Positions 33,866 to 42,957 of a stretch of 64,000 nucleotides of DNA are shown one piece after another. Under the pieces are notes generated by a model, which did not search any database, had not been told where the DNA came from, and was given only the letters and a program-made list of their open reading frames with translations. Source of the DNA: Salinadaptatus halalkaliphilus (GTDB lineage Archaea > Halobacteriota > Halobacteria > Halobacteriales > Natrialbaceae). The stretch's first letter is position 1. Every line of letters starts with the position of its first letter. Both the position numbers and the translations under genes were made by a program. The stretch covers positions 124,001-188,000 of the forward strand of contig NZ_RBZW01000012.1 of NCBI RefSeq assembly GCF_006543045.1, in the 5' to 3' direction.

Positions 33866-35629
33866 ATGACCGACCCCGAAACGCTGTCGGTGACGATCGT
33901 CGACGGCTACGTCGACGAGCCAGCCCACTTCGGGGTACCACCGTACGTCTCGACGTACCCCCGCTATACGGCCGGGGCACTCGTCGACGCGGGGGTTCCC
34001 CGCGAGCGAATCACGTACCACACGATCGACGGACTGCGCGACGAGCCCGATCGCTGGCGCGACGTCGACGAGGCCGATCTGATGGTCTACATCGGCGGAA
34101 TGACCGTCCCCGGAAAGTACGTCGGCGGGACGCCGGCCGAACCCGACGAGGTCCGCAAACTGGCCTGGACCGCAAGCGGAACGAGCCTGATGGGCGGCCC
34201 CGTCAAGTTCGGCGTCGGCGAGGAAAACGCCGGTGCGACCGAGACCGAACGCCAGGACCTGGACTTCGACTTCGTCGCCAAAGGCGACATCGAGGCCGCC
34301 GTCTACGACCTCGTCACAAGCGGCCTCGAGGGCTTCAACAACCGGATGCGAGACATCGACGAGGTGACTCGCTGGGCCCGCGAGGGTGCGTTTATCGTCG
34401 AACAGCATCCGAATCATCCCGATCATCTCATCGCCGAACTCGAGACCTCGCGGGGCTGTGCCTATCGGTGTTCGTTCTGTACGGAACCGCTCTATGGCAA
34501 CCCCGAGTTCCGGCCGCCGCCGTCGGTCGTCGGCGAAGTCGGCACGCTGGCCGACTACGGCGTCTCCCACTTCCGGATCGGCCGCCAGGCCGACATCCTC
34601 GCCTACGGCGGTGACGGCGAGGCGCCCAACCCCGACGCCCTCCGCCAACTCTACAGCGGCATCCGCGAGGTCGCACCCGGCCTCGAGACCCTGCATCTGG
34701 ACAATATGAATCCGATCACCATCGTGGAGTGGCCCGAGGCCAGTCGCGAGGGAATCCGGATCATCGCCGAACACAATACGCCCGGTGATACGGCCGCGTT
34801 CGGCCTCGAGTCCGCGGATCCGATCGTTCAGGAAGAGAACAACTTAAACGTCACCGCCGAGGAGTGTTTCGAAGCCGTTCGGATCGTCAACGAGGAAGCG
34901 GGCTGGCGGCCGGGCGGGCCGAACGATCCGCGGTCGGACGCACCGGAAAGTGAGGCTGGCGACAGCGCGAGCGAGGACCAGCCGCGCTTGCCGAAACTCC
35001 TGCCCGGAATCAACCTGCTCCACGGGCTCAAGGGTGAACGCGAGGAGACGTACGAGCGCAACCTCGAGTTCCTCAAGCGAGTTTACGACGACGGCTACAT
35101 GCTCCGGCGAGTCAATATCCGGCAGGTGATGGCCTTCGACGGCACCGAGATGGCCGACACCGGCGCCGAAATCGCGAACGAACACAAAAGCCTCTTCAAA
35201 CGCTACAAACGCCAGGTCCGCGAGGAGATAGACAACCCGATGCTCCAACGGGTGGCCCCGACGGGAACCGTCCTCCCCGACGTTCACCTCGAGTATCACC
35301 AGGACGGTCGGACGTTCGGCCGGCAACTCGGAACGTATCCGTTGCTCGTCGGCATCCCCGGCGAGCGCGAACTCGGGCGGACGATCGACGTGGCCGTCGT
35401 CGACCACGGCTACCGATCGATCACCGGCGTCCCGTCACCGCTCGATGTCAACGAGGCCTCGATGGACGAACTAACCGCGATCCCCGGCGTCGGCGACCGC
35501 ACGGCCGGCGACATCGTCGTCAACCGACCCTACGACTCACTCGATCGTCTCGAGGGAACGCTCGAGGACGACCTCGAGGCCGATCTGTCGACGTTCATGC
35601 GGGCGCGGTCGCTCGAGCGAGCGGACTGA
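33866..35629 (+). CDS. Radical SAM protein with C-terminal helix-hairpin-helix
   Basis: A 587-aa enzyme. Residues 1-150 resemble a cobalamin-binding-like/N-terminal alpha-beta domain (VTIVDGYVDEPAHFG, DLMVYIGGMTVPGKYVGG). The 4Fe-4S motif is SRGCAYRCSFCTEPLYG (Cys198, Cys202, Cys205, CxxxCxxC), followed by the TIM-barrel core. Near the end is a helix-hairpin-helix (ASMDELTAIPGVGDRTAGDI, about 525-545), a DNA- or RNA-binding element. Archaeal homologues are usually annotated only as radical SAM proteins; a nucleic-acid modification role is a reasonable inference. Monocistronic with its own promoter. Confidence 0.9.
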   Translation: MTDPETLSVTIVDGYVDEPAHFGVPPYVSTYPRYTAGALVDAGVPRERITYHTIDGLRDEPDRWRDVDEADLMVYIGGMTVPGKYVGGTPAEPDEVRKLAWTASGTSLMGGPVKFGVGEENAGATETERQDLDFDFVAKGDIEAAVYDLVTSGLEGFNNRMRDIDEVTRWAREGAFIVEQHPNHPDHLIAELETSRGCAYRCSFCTEPLYGNPEFRPPPSVVGEVGTLADYGVSHFRIGRQADILAYGGDGEAPNPDALRQLYSGIREVAPGLETLHLDNMNPITIVEWPEASREGIRIIAEHNTPGDTAAFGLESADPIVQEENNLNVTAEECFEAVRIVNEEAGWRPGGPNDPRSDAPESEAGDSASEDQPRLPKLLPGINLLHGLKGEREETYERNLEFLKRVYDDGYMLRRVNIRQVMAFDGTEMADTGAEIANEHKSLFKRYKRQVREEIDNPMLQRVAPTGTVLPDVHLEYHQDGRTFGRQLGTYPLLVGIPGERELGRTIDVAVVDHGYRSITGVPSPLDVNEASMDELTAIPGVGDRTAGDIVVNRPYDSLDRLEGTLEDDLEADLSTFMRARSLERAD

Positions 35630-35672
35630 CCGGCCGATCGTCTCTCGAGGCGTGACTCGGTCGCCGACCCGG

Positions 35673-35678
35673 TTAATT
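35673..35678 (+). promoter_or_regulatory. TATA-like box for TRAM protein gene
   Basis: TTAATT lies about 30 bp before ATG 35705. The predicted transcription start is within a few bases of that ATG and upstream of the alternative GTG at 35741. Confidence 0.45.
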
Positions 35679-35704
35679 GTGTACGCTCGGTCGGTAGTTC
35701 TATT

Positions 35705-36145
35705 ATGCAGGGCCAACGAGAAGGACGCGAGGGTCTACCTGTGGAAATATCTGAAAAACTCCTGTGTCTGTTCAGTACGGAAGTGTCGACAGAGGAGGAT
35801 CGATACGTCATCGAAGTACCACGACAGGAAGTCGAGACCGGCGACATCGATCCGGAGGAGGTCTATCGCGTCGCGCTCATCTCGCGTGCGGAAGCGACAA
35901 CAGAGGGCGAGTCAGCAGAACAGCCCCAGAGTGCGCCGTCGGAGCCACAGCCACCGGTCGACGTCGGCGAAACACGCTACGTCGAAATCGAAGATATCGG
36001 CAAACAAGGCGATGGAATTGCCCGCGTCGAACGCGGCTACGTCATCATCGTTCCGGGTGCCGACGTCGGCGATCGCGTCAAGATCGAAGTCACCGAAGTC
36101 AAATCGAACTTCGCCGTCGGCGAAATCATCGAAGAGACGTTCTAA
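35705..36145 (+). CDS. TRAM-domain RNA-binding protein
   Basis: A 146-aa protein. The N-terminal half (VEISEKLLCLFSTEV ... YRVALISR) is the haloarchaeal TRAM-protein lead, with an acidic Gln/Pro linker after it. The C-terminal TRAM domain (about 90-146) reads RYVEIEDIGKQGDGIARVER, then GYVIIVPGADVGDRVKIEVT. TRAM proteins bind RNA and some act as cold-shock chaperones in archaea. Homologues often start at the GTG corresponding to 35741, but the promoter position favours ATG 35705. Confidence 0.88.
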   Translation: MQGQREGREGLPVEISEKLLCLFSTEVSTEEDRYVIEVPRQEVETGDIDPEEVYRVALISRAEATTEGESAEQPQSAPSEPQPPVDVGETRYVEIEDIGKQGDGIARVERGYVIIVPGADVGDRVKIEVTEVKSNFAVGEIIEETF

Positions 36146-36191
36146 CGAGGAGTCACCACTCCTCGGTTGTGCCCCGACTGTGACGGGACGA

Positions 36192-36956
36192 TCACCGGGG
36201 GATCGTCTCTCGAAACCGGTCGGGATCGTCGTGAAAGCAGTCACCGACGACGATCGCGTCAGCGCCGGCCGCGAGAATCTCCGTCGCTTTTGCCTGACTA
36301 TCGATTCCGCCGCCATAGAATAACGTCGTTTCCTCGAGATACCGAGCGGCGGCTTCGACATCGTCGGGCCCGCCGTAGGTCCCGGAATACTCGATGTAAA
36401 AGATCGGAAATCCGTAGAACGTCTCGGTCGCGAGCGCTGCACCAGCGACCTGTTTGGGCGAGTACGCGGTCTCGACGCCGGCGACCGACGCCGCTGTGGC
36501 GTCGACGTGTTGGACGACGTAACCCTCGCCGACGAGTTTCGACGTGAGTTGCGTGACGACTTCCTCGCCTTTCGACGCGAGATAGTCGCCGACGACCGGG
36601 AGACTCGAGCCCAGCAACGCATCGGGTTGGCGTCCGATTTCGGCGAACAGATCGACCTGTTTACCGACGAAGTGCGTTCGATCGCCGTTGTAGACCGCCG
36701 GTACGGCGACCCCATCTACGCGCTCGATAGTCGTCTTCGAGACGTGGGCCGAACTGTAGGGCTCCTGCAGGATTGGCGTCGCCGGACAGGCGTCCTCGAG
36801 CGATCGAATCGTCTCCAGCGTGTTCGATTCGGTGACCCCGTCAGAGCCACCGACGACGACCAGATCGGTCGCCTCGAGCATCGAGAGACCCGACGGGAGG
36901 GCTTTGACCGGATCGACTTTCGTCACATGTGTCACGCCGTCCCAGTCGATGTCCAT
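36192..36956 (-). CDS. Geranylgeranylglyceryl phosphate synthase
   Basis: A 254-aa TIM-barrel prenyltransferase that makes the first ether bond of archaeal lipids (sn-glycerol-1-phosphate plus GGPP). Family landmarks: HVTKVDPVKALP, LVVVGGSDGVTESN, QEPYSSAHVS, PIFYIEYSGTYG (substrate-binding loop), LFYGGGIDSQAKATEILAAG and AIVVGDCFHDDP. The last two form the phosphate-binding GGG and G-D-x-F elements. ATG 36956 was preferred to a GTG 15 bp upstream. It is divergent from lysA. Confidence 0.92.
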   Translation of the reverse strand: MDIDWDGVTHVTKVDPVKALPSGLSMLEATDLVVVGGSDGVTESNTLETIRSLEDACPATPILQEPYSSAHVSKTTIERVDGVAVPAVYNGDRTHFVGKQVDLFAEIGRQPDALLGSSLPVVGDYLASKGEEVVTQLTSKLVGEGYVVQHVDATAASVAGVETAYSPKQVAGAALATETFYGFPIFYIEYSGTYGGPDDVEAAARYLEETTLFYGGGIDSQAKATEILAAGADAIVVGDCFHDDPDRFRETIPR

Positions 36957-37109
36957 ACCGATGCTTCGCACAGCGGTCTCAACTTCCTATCGGTATCGTG
37001 TTCGCTTCCGAACACGACGCGACCCGTCGCGTCGGTACCGCGTCGGTGGGGGCGAGTCGGCATCGACGAACCCAAACCCTTGAATCCTCGCGGTTACTTG
37101 CAGGTGACA

Positions 37110-38345
37110 ATGACCAACCCCGCGGACTCGCCGGCCGTACGCCGACTAGACGACTGGAATCGCGACCGTCTCGAGTCGCTCGCGGCAACACACGAGACGC
37201 CCCTGTACGTGATCGACCTCGATCGCGTGACGGCGAACTACACGCGCTTCTCGAGCGCGTTTCCCGACGCCGACGTCATGTACGCCGCGAAAGCCCACAC
37301 CGGAAAGGCGGTACTCGAGGCCGTCCTCGAGGCGGGCGGAACGATCGAGTGTGCGGCCTGGGGCGAACTCCAGCGGTCGATCGACGCCGGCGCGGACCCC
37401 AACGAACTGCAGTATACCGCCGTAAACCCGCCGGACCACGACCTCGACTACGCGGCGGAACTCGGCGCGGAGAACCCTGGCCTGACGATCACCATCGGCG
37501 CGACCGATACGCTCGAGCGACTGGCCGAACGCGGCTACAACGGCCGGATCGCTATTCGGATCAATCCCGGTATCGGCACGGGCCACCACGAGAAGGTCGC
37601 GACCGGCGCCGACGCGAAGTTCGGTATTCCGTACAAGCGCGTTCCCGCGGTCGCCAACCGTGTACGCGAAGCGTTCGATCTCGTCGGACTCCACGCCCAC
37701 GCCGGCAGCGGCGTCCTGACCGACGACCTCGAGGACCACTGCCGCGCGATCGAACGCGTCGGCGACATGGCTCGCCGGGTCGGCGACGACGACCTCGAGT
37801 TCGTCGATGTCGGCGGCGGCTACGGCGTCCCCTACCGCGAGGACGAACCACCCCTGGATCTCGAGAAAACGTCGGATATGGTTCGCGAGGCCATCGGGGA
37901 CCTCGACGCACAACTGAAACTCGAGCCCGGCCGCTACGTCGTCGCCGACGCGGGGCTAATCTTGACCGAGGTCAACACCATCAAGAAAGCTCCCGATACG
38001 ACCGTCGTCGGCGTCGACGCCAGCCTCTCGACGCTGATCCGACCGGCGATGTTCGGCTCCTACCACCCGATGCTGAACGTCACGGCACCCGACCGCGACG
38101 CCGAGCCGATGACCGTCGGCGGTCCGGTCTGTACCAGCGCCGACGTCTTCGCCCACGACCGCCCGATAGCCCGCCCGGAGCGCAGCGACATCCTCGCCAT
38201 CGGCAACGCCGGCTCCTACGGCTACGAACTGGCAAACCAGTTCCACTCCCAGCCCAAACCAGCCGAGGTCGCCCTCGAGGGCGACGATGCCCGCGTCGCG
38301 CGACGACGGGAGACGCTCGAGGACGTGACCCGACTGGAACAGTAA
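37110..38345 (+). CDS. lysA: Diaminopimelate decarboxylase
   Basis: A 411-aa PLP enzyme of the alanine-racemase fold family that converts meso-diaminopimelate to lysine. The PLP lysine lies in VMYAAKAHTGKAVLEAV; the glycine-rich phosphate loop is VDVGGGYGVPY. LKLEPGRYVVADAGLILTEV and the substrate motif PVCTSADVFA follow. The end of lysA and the start of dapE overlap by one base (TAATG), so the two last steps of the succinylase lysine pathway are translationally coupled. A far longer opening upstream in this frame is antisense to the GGGP synthase and was rejected. Confidence 0.93.
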   Translation: MTNPADSPAVRRLDDWNRDRLESLAATHETPLYVIDLDRVTANYTRFSSAFPDADVMYAAKAHTGKAVLEAVLEAGGTIECAAWGELQRSIDAGADPNELQYTAVNPPDHDLDYAAELGAENPGLTITIGATDTLERLAERGYNGRIAIRINPGIGTGHHEKVATGADAKFGIPYKRVPAVANRVREAFDLVGLHAHAGSGVLTDDLEDHCRAIERVGDMARRVGDDDLEFVDVGGGYGVPYREDEPPLDLEKTSDMVREAIGDLDAQLKLEPGRYVVADAGLILTEVNTIKKAPDTTVVGVDASLSTLIRPAMFGSYHPMLNVTAPDRDAEPMTVGGPVCTSADVFAHDRPIARPERSDILAIGNAGSYGYELANQFHSQPKPAEVALEGDDARVARRRETLEDVTRLEQ

Positions 38346-39442
38346 TGACGTTCGATATCGCACAGTTCCACGCCGACGCCGTTTCGACGCCTTCCCACGA
38401 GGACGTGACCGAAATGCGCGAACTGCTGGTCGAAACGCTCGAGGACGCCGGCCTCGAGCCGGAGATCGACGATTTCGGAAACGTGCTGGCGGCCCGCGGC
38501 GGGAGCGGTGGGCGAGAGCCCGACGGCCCGCACATCGTCCTGAACACCCACATCGACACCGTCGCACCGCACGTCCCCTACGAGCGCGACGGCGACGCCG
38601 TTCGCGGGCGCGGTGCCTGCGACGCGAAAGGGCCACTCGCCGCGCTGCTCGCGGCGTTTCTGCGCGTCGAGCCGACCGAGGGAACGGTGACGCTCGCGAT
38701 CACGCCCGACGAAGAGACCCTGATGACCGGCGCGGCGGGACTGCAGGAAACGCTGGCGCCAGCAGCCGACGGCTTCATCGTCGGCGAACCGACCGATCGC
38801 GACGTCTGTATCGCCGCTCGCGGTCAGTGTGAAGGAACCATCACGATCACCGGCGAGAGCGGTCACGCCGCGAGCGTGCCAGCCGAGCGAAACGCCGTCT
38901 TCGGCCTCGAGTCCGTCCTCGAAGCGCTGGGAACGTACGACGGCGAGGCCGGGCCCGGCGTGGACTCCGTTCTGGGCGCACCGAAACTGACGCCGTCGAT
39001 GCTCGAGGGCGGCGAGGCGCCGAATCGGGTTCCCGAGCAGTGTCGACTCACGTTCGACCGACGAAGCGTCCCGCCGGAGACGAGTGAGTCGTTCCGGGCC
39101 GATCTGCAGTCGTATCTCGAGACGCGACTCGACGACGACCTCGAGGTCGCAGTCGATCTTATTCGACCCGATACGCCGTTTCCGAAGCCGTTCGTCACCG
39201 ACGAGAACGCCCAGCTCGTTCGGACGCTCGCGGCCGAGACGGCCGGCGAAGTCCGTCCGTTCGGCGCGGCGACCGAAGCCGGCTTTTTCGCGACGGATGT
39301 GCCGACTGTCGTCTTCGGACCGGGCGTCCTCGCCGACGACGAGGGCGCCGTCGCTCACGCCGAACGCGAGTACGTCCACCTGTCGGCGATCGAGACGGCC
39401 GCCGAGTCCGTAACCGCCACGCTCGAGAAACTCGTCGGATAA
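38345..39442 (+). CDS. dapE: M20 deacylase, probable succinyl-diaminopimelate desuccinylase
   Basis: A 365-aa M20-family metallohydrolase. Metal ligands appear in order: VLNTHIDTVAPH (His, Asp), GRGACDAKGPLAAL (bridging Asp), ITPDEETL (catalytic Glu pair), GEPTDRDVC, and a His near the C-terminus. Position directly after lysA, with a one-base overlap, argues for dapE rather than ArgE or another M20 peptidase. It would release succinate from N-succinyl-LL-diaminopimelate, upstream of lysA in the pathway. No other dap genes are in the window. Confidence 0.88.
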   Translation: MTFDIAQFHADAVSTPSHEDVTEMRELLVETLEDAGLEPEIDDFGNVLAARGGSGGREPDGPHIVLNTHIDTVAPHVPYERDGDAVRGRGACDAKGPLAALLAAFLRVEPTEGTVTLAITPDEETLMTGAAGLQETLAPAADGFIVGEPTDRDVCIAARGQCEGTITITGESGHAASVPAERNAVFGLESVLEALGTYDGEAGPGVDSVLGAPKLTPSMLEGGEAPNRVPEQCRLTFDRRSVPPETSESFRADLQSYLETRLDDDLEVAVDLIRPDTPFPKPFVTDENAQLVRTLAAETAGEVRPFGAATEAGFFATDVPTVVFGPGVLADDEGAVAHAEREYVHLSAIETAAESVTATLEKLVG

Positions 39443-39490
39443 GTCGATCGCTCGTCGTGTCTCGGCAGGTGCCTCGCCTCGAAACGACGA

Positions 39491-39619
39491 TCACTCCTCG
39501 AGCCGTTGTCCACACCGGGTACACTCGAACGTCTTCATGTCGCCGTGGACCTCGCGCCAGAGCAACTCGTAGTCGTGCGAACAGACGCGTTGACGGACGC
39601 GGGAAAGAGATTTCATCAT
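39491..39619 (-). CDS. Very small zinc-finger protein
   Basis: A 42-aa reading frame starting MMKSLSRVRQRVCSHDYELL and ending TFECTRCGQRLEE. C-x-H and C-x2-C pairs would bind one zinc ion. The basic N-terminus may contact nucleic acid. Phase and codon usage look coding, and similar tiny Cys-pair proteins are common in haloarchaea. Downstream of dapE on the opposite strand. Function unknown. Confidence 0.65.
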   Translation of the reverse strand: MMKSLSRVRQRVCSHDYELLWREVHGDMKTFECTRCGQRLEE

Positions 39620-39770
39620 TGTGGATCTATATCCAGAATAGGCCCATATATTCCTTTCCTCGAAGTAAATTAGAACTCATTCGACCATATAATGAGTATA
39701 AATCGAAAATACAGGACAATTTTCCATGACGGCGGTCGAAGCGCCGGAGGCAAACAGTGCTGACACCCCG

Positions 39771-40415
39771 CTAGAACTGGACCCAATCCGTCTGGACGTC
39801 CTCGCCACGCAGCTCCCAGCGTTGCTCGTAGGTCTCGTCGCGAGTTCGTAGTTCGACGGTCGCATCGAACAGCGGCTCGAGCAACGCGACGGCATCGTGG
39901 TCGCGGCTGACGGGTAAGTGATAGTGGCCCATCCCATCGACGTGGTCGATCCGCGAGGTGAGGACGTGTACCAGTCGAAACACGGCTTCGGTGTCGTGGT
40001 CTTGCAACAGCGTCGCCAACGAACCAACACACAGCCGGAGCTGCGAGGGCTCGAGTCCGTCCGACGCGGTATCGAAGTCGTCGATCGCTTCGCTGATCTC
40101 GAGACCCAACGACTCGAGGGTCGACTGATCGTCGCGTTGAGTCGACGCAGTGTCGGCCGTCGCCGATCCCGGGTATTCGATCGTCCGCGTCGTCTCGAGG
40201 GAGCCGTGTCCGGCCGGAATCGCATCCGGATCGTCCGTAACAAAGAGGTGATATCGTGATCCGGACGACTGATCGCCACACAACCGATGACAGGCCATTG
40301 TATGGACATTCTGTGTCGGTGGTCCAACGAGAAGGATGTTGCTCCCCGTTCGTTTGAGCGTATCGAGCGTGTGAGCGACACGTTCTGCTCCCCCAGCCCC
40401 TAACTCGCGATCCAT
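39771..40415 (-). CDS. Haloarchaeal DUF7504-like protein
   Basis: A 214-aa protein starting MDRELGAGGAERVAHTLDTL. The segment SNILLVGPPTQNVHTMACHR resembles the degenerate P-loop strand of a RecA/KaiC-like fold without a proper Walker A lysine. The C-terminal region (SQLRLCVGSLATLLQDHD, VHVLTSRIDHVDGMGHYHLP) is typical of the haloarchaeal family DUF7504, as I recall it. A sensor or adaptor role related to KaiC-like ATPases is speculative. No operon partner. Confidence 0.7.
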   Translation of the reverse strand: MDRELGAGGAERVAHTLDTLKRTGSNILLVGPPTQNVHTMACHRLCGDQSSGSRYHLFVTDDPDAIPAGHGSLETTRTIEYPGSATADTASTQRDDQSTLESLGLEISEAIDDFDTASDGLEPSQLRLCVGSLATLLQDHDTEAVFRLVHVLTSRIDHVDGMGHYHLPVSRDHDAVALLEPLFDATVELRTRDETYEQRWELRGEDVQTDWVQF

Positions 40416-40582
40416 CTATCCCAAGAAACAAATTCGATTAGAATAAATATTGTGGCTTCAATATGGGGTAAAAACACCGTTGACAACTGCGTTTCGATAC
40501 TGACCATGGAAAGCCGTATGAGGTCTTCCAGTGGCCGACCGTCAACCGCCCACCTTTTCGTTCCGGACCCCGTAGGACGCGT

Positions 40583-41320
40583 ATGGCCGACCACGACGAC
40601 GACCTCGTCGAGGCCGTGCGAGAACTCACACGGACGATCGACGACCTCGGCGACCAACTCGAGCCACGCCAGCGACGGCCGCCGATTCGTCCCCCGACGC
40701 CCCGGGAGGTCCTCGGATTCGCCGACGAGGTCGCGATCCCCGCGACGATCGCCGTCCTCAACTCGAGCGTGCGCGCTCTCGAGGCGTTTCAGCGCAGTCT
40801 CGAACTGATGCGGACCGAACGCGAGGTCAGAGAGCGGACAACCGACACCGTGGCGACGACGAGCGACCGGGCGAACGAACTGCGGCGAACGACGCTCTCA
40901 CAGCTCGATACCGTACTCGCCGAACTACAGCGCGCCGCCTCGGAGGGATCGTTACCGGCCGACGAACAGGCTCGCGATCTGTTGACCGACGCGCGTGAGC
41001 TTCGAGACGAAGTGGACCAACGGCTCCGGTCCGGGACGGCTGACCCGGAAACCGACGAGCCACCAGCGGGAACGACGATCGATATCGACGACGGCACGCC
41101 GGACAGCGAGGCAGACCCAGCGGATGACGACGACGAACCGAACTCGGCGGTCGACGTCGACGCCGAACTCGAGACGCTGAAAGATCGCTACGAAACTGGC
41201 GAAGACGAGGAGGACCCCTTCGAGGACGAGGGAACGAACGCTGACGATGGCGACACTGCTGAGAACGGCGACGGAACCGACGCCGACGATACGGGGCCGG
41301 ACGACGATACGAACGACTAG
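40583..41320 (+). CDS. Acidic coiled-coil haloarchaeal hypothetical protein
   Basis: A 245-aa protein with an N-terminal region (residues 1-60) holding a conserved PPIRPPTPREVLGFADEVAI segment, a helical or coiled-coil middle (about 60-145, heptad-like Leu/Arg/Glu), and a very acidic, probably disordered tail from about 150 onward. It matches my memory of a haloarchaea-only family (DUF7547). TTTT about 27 bp upstream supports the start. No enzymatic motif. Function unknown. Confidence 0.75.
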   Translation: MADHDDDLVEAVRELTRTIDDLGDQLEPRQRRPPIRPPTPREVLGFADEVAIPATIAVLNSSVRALEAFQRSLELMRTEREVRERTTDTVATTSDRANELRRTTLSQLDTVLAELQRAASEGSLPADEQARDLLTDARELRDEVDQRLRSGTADPETDEPPAGTTIDIDDGTPDSEADPADDDDEPNSAVDVDAELETLKDRYETGEDEEDPFEDEGTNADDGDTAENGDGTDADDTGPDDDTND

Positions 41321-41351
41321 TGTTCTCGAGCGATTCGACGGCTGTGTCGCT

Positions 41352-41711
41352 TTAGATCGGTTCGAATCGGTAGCCGTCCCAGTCTTGACTGGCGGGCTCG
41401 CGGATACCGGCCCCGGGTTCGCGGAGTTCGTCGACGTGGACTGGTTCGATCTCGTCGCCCGTTTCGACATCGTCGGTCGTCATCTGACCGATCGCCCGCA
41501 CCGACTCTCCGTCGACGGTGAACTCGACGATCGCGAGCGTGTTGGGTTCGCGAACGCCGGGTGGTGTCGCCATCGACGTCGTCCAGGTGACGACCTCAGC
41601 GGTGTACTCGCTCAGGTCGATCGTCTCGACGGGCTCAGATCCACCCGGACCGCGGGGATGGCCGGGATAGCTGATCGATCCGTCCGCGTAGCGGGTCGCT
41701 TCCATGGTCAT
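41352..41711 (-). CDS. DUF35-type OB-fold protein partnered with thiolase
   Basis: A 119-aa OB-fold protein (DUF35 type): YTAEVVTWTTSMATPPGVRE, NTLAIVEFTVDGESVRAIGQ, MTTDDVETGDEIEPVHVDEL. It lacks the Cys4 zinc ribbon seen in longer DUF35 proteins, so only the OB part remains. Its ATG overlaps the stop of the thiolase gene (ATGA). In archaea such OB proteins bind thiolase or HMG-CoA synthase and help CoA-ester channelling. The same is likely here. Confidence 0.82.
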   Translation of the reverse strand: MTMEATRYADGSISYPGHPRGPGGSEPVETIDLSEYTAEVVTWTTSMATPPGVREPNTLAIVEFTVDGESVRAIGQMTTDDVETGDEIEPVHVDELREPGAGIREPASQDWDGYRFEPI

Positions 41712-42865
41712 CGTGCAGCCTCCATAATCGTGGTAATGACGCAGTTGCCAAAGCCACCGACGTTACAGCACAGTCCCGTCTCGGCCTCGACCTGTCGCGG
41801 GCCGGCTTCGCCGACGAGTTGCTCGTAAATCTCGACGCCCTGGGCAACGCCACTCGCGCCGAGTGGATGCCCCTTCGATTTGAGTCCACCGGAGGTGTTG
41901 ATCGGCAACTCGCCGTCCGTCTCGGTGTATCCCTCCGCGACCAGTTTCCAGGCCTCGCCCTGTTCGGCGAAGCCGAGTCCCTCCATCTGGAGAAACTCGA
42001 GGATCGTGAACATATCGTGGAGCTCAGCGACGTCGATATCGTCGGGCCCGAGGCCGCTCATCTCGTAAGCACCCTTACCGCTTTCGACGACACCGCCCAT
42101 GACGGTCGGGTCCTCCCGCTCGTGGACGACGTGGGTATCGGTTGCCCCATCGATACCCGTGATGAGAGCGTAATCGTCGGTGTACTCCTGGGCGACGGAC
42201 TCGGGACAGAGCATGAGCGCCGCAGAGCCGTCCGTGATCGGGCAGAAGTCGTACAGTCGCAGCGGATCGGCCACGATCGGCGACTCGAGGGCGGTCTCCT
42301 CGTCGATCTCTTTTCGAAACTGGGCGTGGGGGTTGTCGACGCCGTTTTCGTGGTTCTTGACCGCGACTTTCGCCAGACTCTCACGGGGCGCGTCGAATCG
42401 CTCGAGGTAGTGACGAGCGGTCAGCCCGGCGAAGGAAGGCAGCGTGACGCCGGTTTTGTACTCGACGGGGTGGGTTAGCGACGCGATGACGTCGGTCGAT
42501 TCGCCGGTCGTCTTGTGAGTCATCTTCTCGCCGCCGACCAGCAGCGTCATTTCGCTCGCGCCGCTTGCGACCGACTGCCAGGCGGCGTAGATCCCCGCCC
42601 CGCCACTGGAACTCGTTTGATCGATTCGCTGCGTGTAGGCCGGCACCGCGTCGATGTCCTGGGCCAGCGCATTCATCACGCCGGTCTGTCCTTCGAACTC
42701 GCCACTGGCCATGTTCGAGACGTACAGGTGCTCGACATCTGTCGCGTCGACACCCGCGTCCTCGAGACACTCGAGTCCGGCTTCCGCGAGCAGATCGAGG
42801 ATCCACTCGTCCTCGCGTTGCCCGAACTGGGTCATCGATGCGCCGATTACTGCGACACGTTCCAT
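41708..42865 (-). CDS. Thiolase-family protein (SCP2-type) with altered nucleophile site
   Basis: A 385-aa thiolase-fold protein: MERVAVIGASMTQFGQREDE, VEHLYVSNMASGEFEGQTGV, AELHDMFTILEFLQ (catalytic His), GGLKSKGHPLGASGVAQGVE (second His) and GLCCNVGGFGNCVIT. At the position of the nucleophilic Cys, usually SCASG, it reads QTSSSGGAG, so Cys is replaced by Ser. It is operonic with the OB-fold protein. It may be a non-decarboxylating condensing or binding subunit rather than a classical acetyl-CoA acetyltransferase. Confidence 0.88.
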   Translation of the reverse strand: MERVAVIGASMTQFGQREDEWILDLLAEAGLECLEDAGVDATDVEHLYVSNMASGEFEGQTGVMNALAQDIDAVPAYTQRIDQTSSSGGAGIYAAWQSVASGASEMTLLVGGEKMTHKTTGESTDVIASLTHPVEYKTGVTLPSFAGLTARHYLERFDAPRESLAKVAVKNHENGVDNPHAQFRKEIDEETALESPIVADPLRLYDFCPITDGSAALMLCPESVAQEYTDDYALITGIDGATDTHVVHEREDPTVMGGVVESGKGAYEMSGLGPDDIDVAELHDMFTILEFLQMEGLGFAEQGEAWKLVAEGYTETDGELPINTSGGLKSKGHPLGASGVAQGVEIYEQLVGEAGPRQVEAETGLCCNVGGFGNCVITTIMEAAR

Positions 42866-42957
42866 AGCTAACCAAACTCGGCTAATCGGTTTATAACGTG
42901 GGGATCGAAGCGGCGATTGCCACCCGTCGCGCCACCGGAACCCAGCTCCGACCGCGA

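Noticed and set aside
36929-39442. An 837-codon open frame on the plus strand
   Set aside because: Its first part is an out-of-frame shadow of lysA with Arg-rich composition. Only the last 365 codons (dapE, from 38345) are real.
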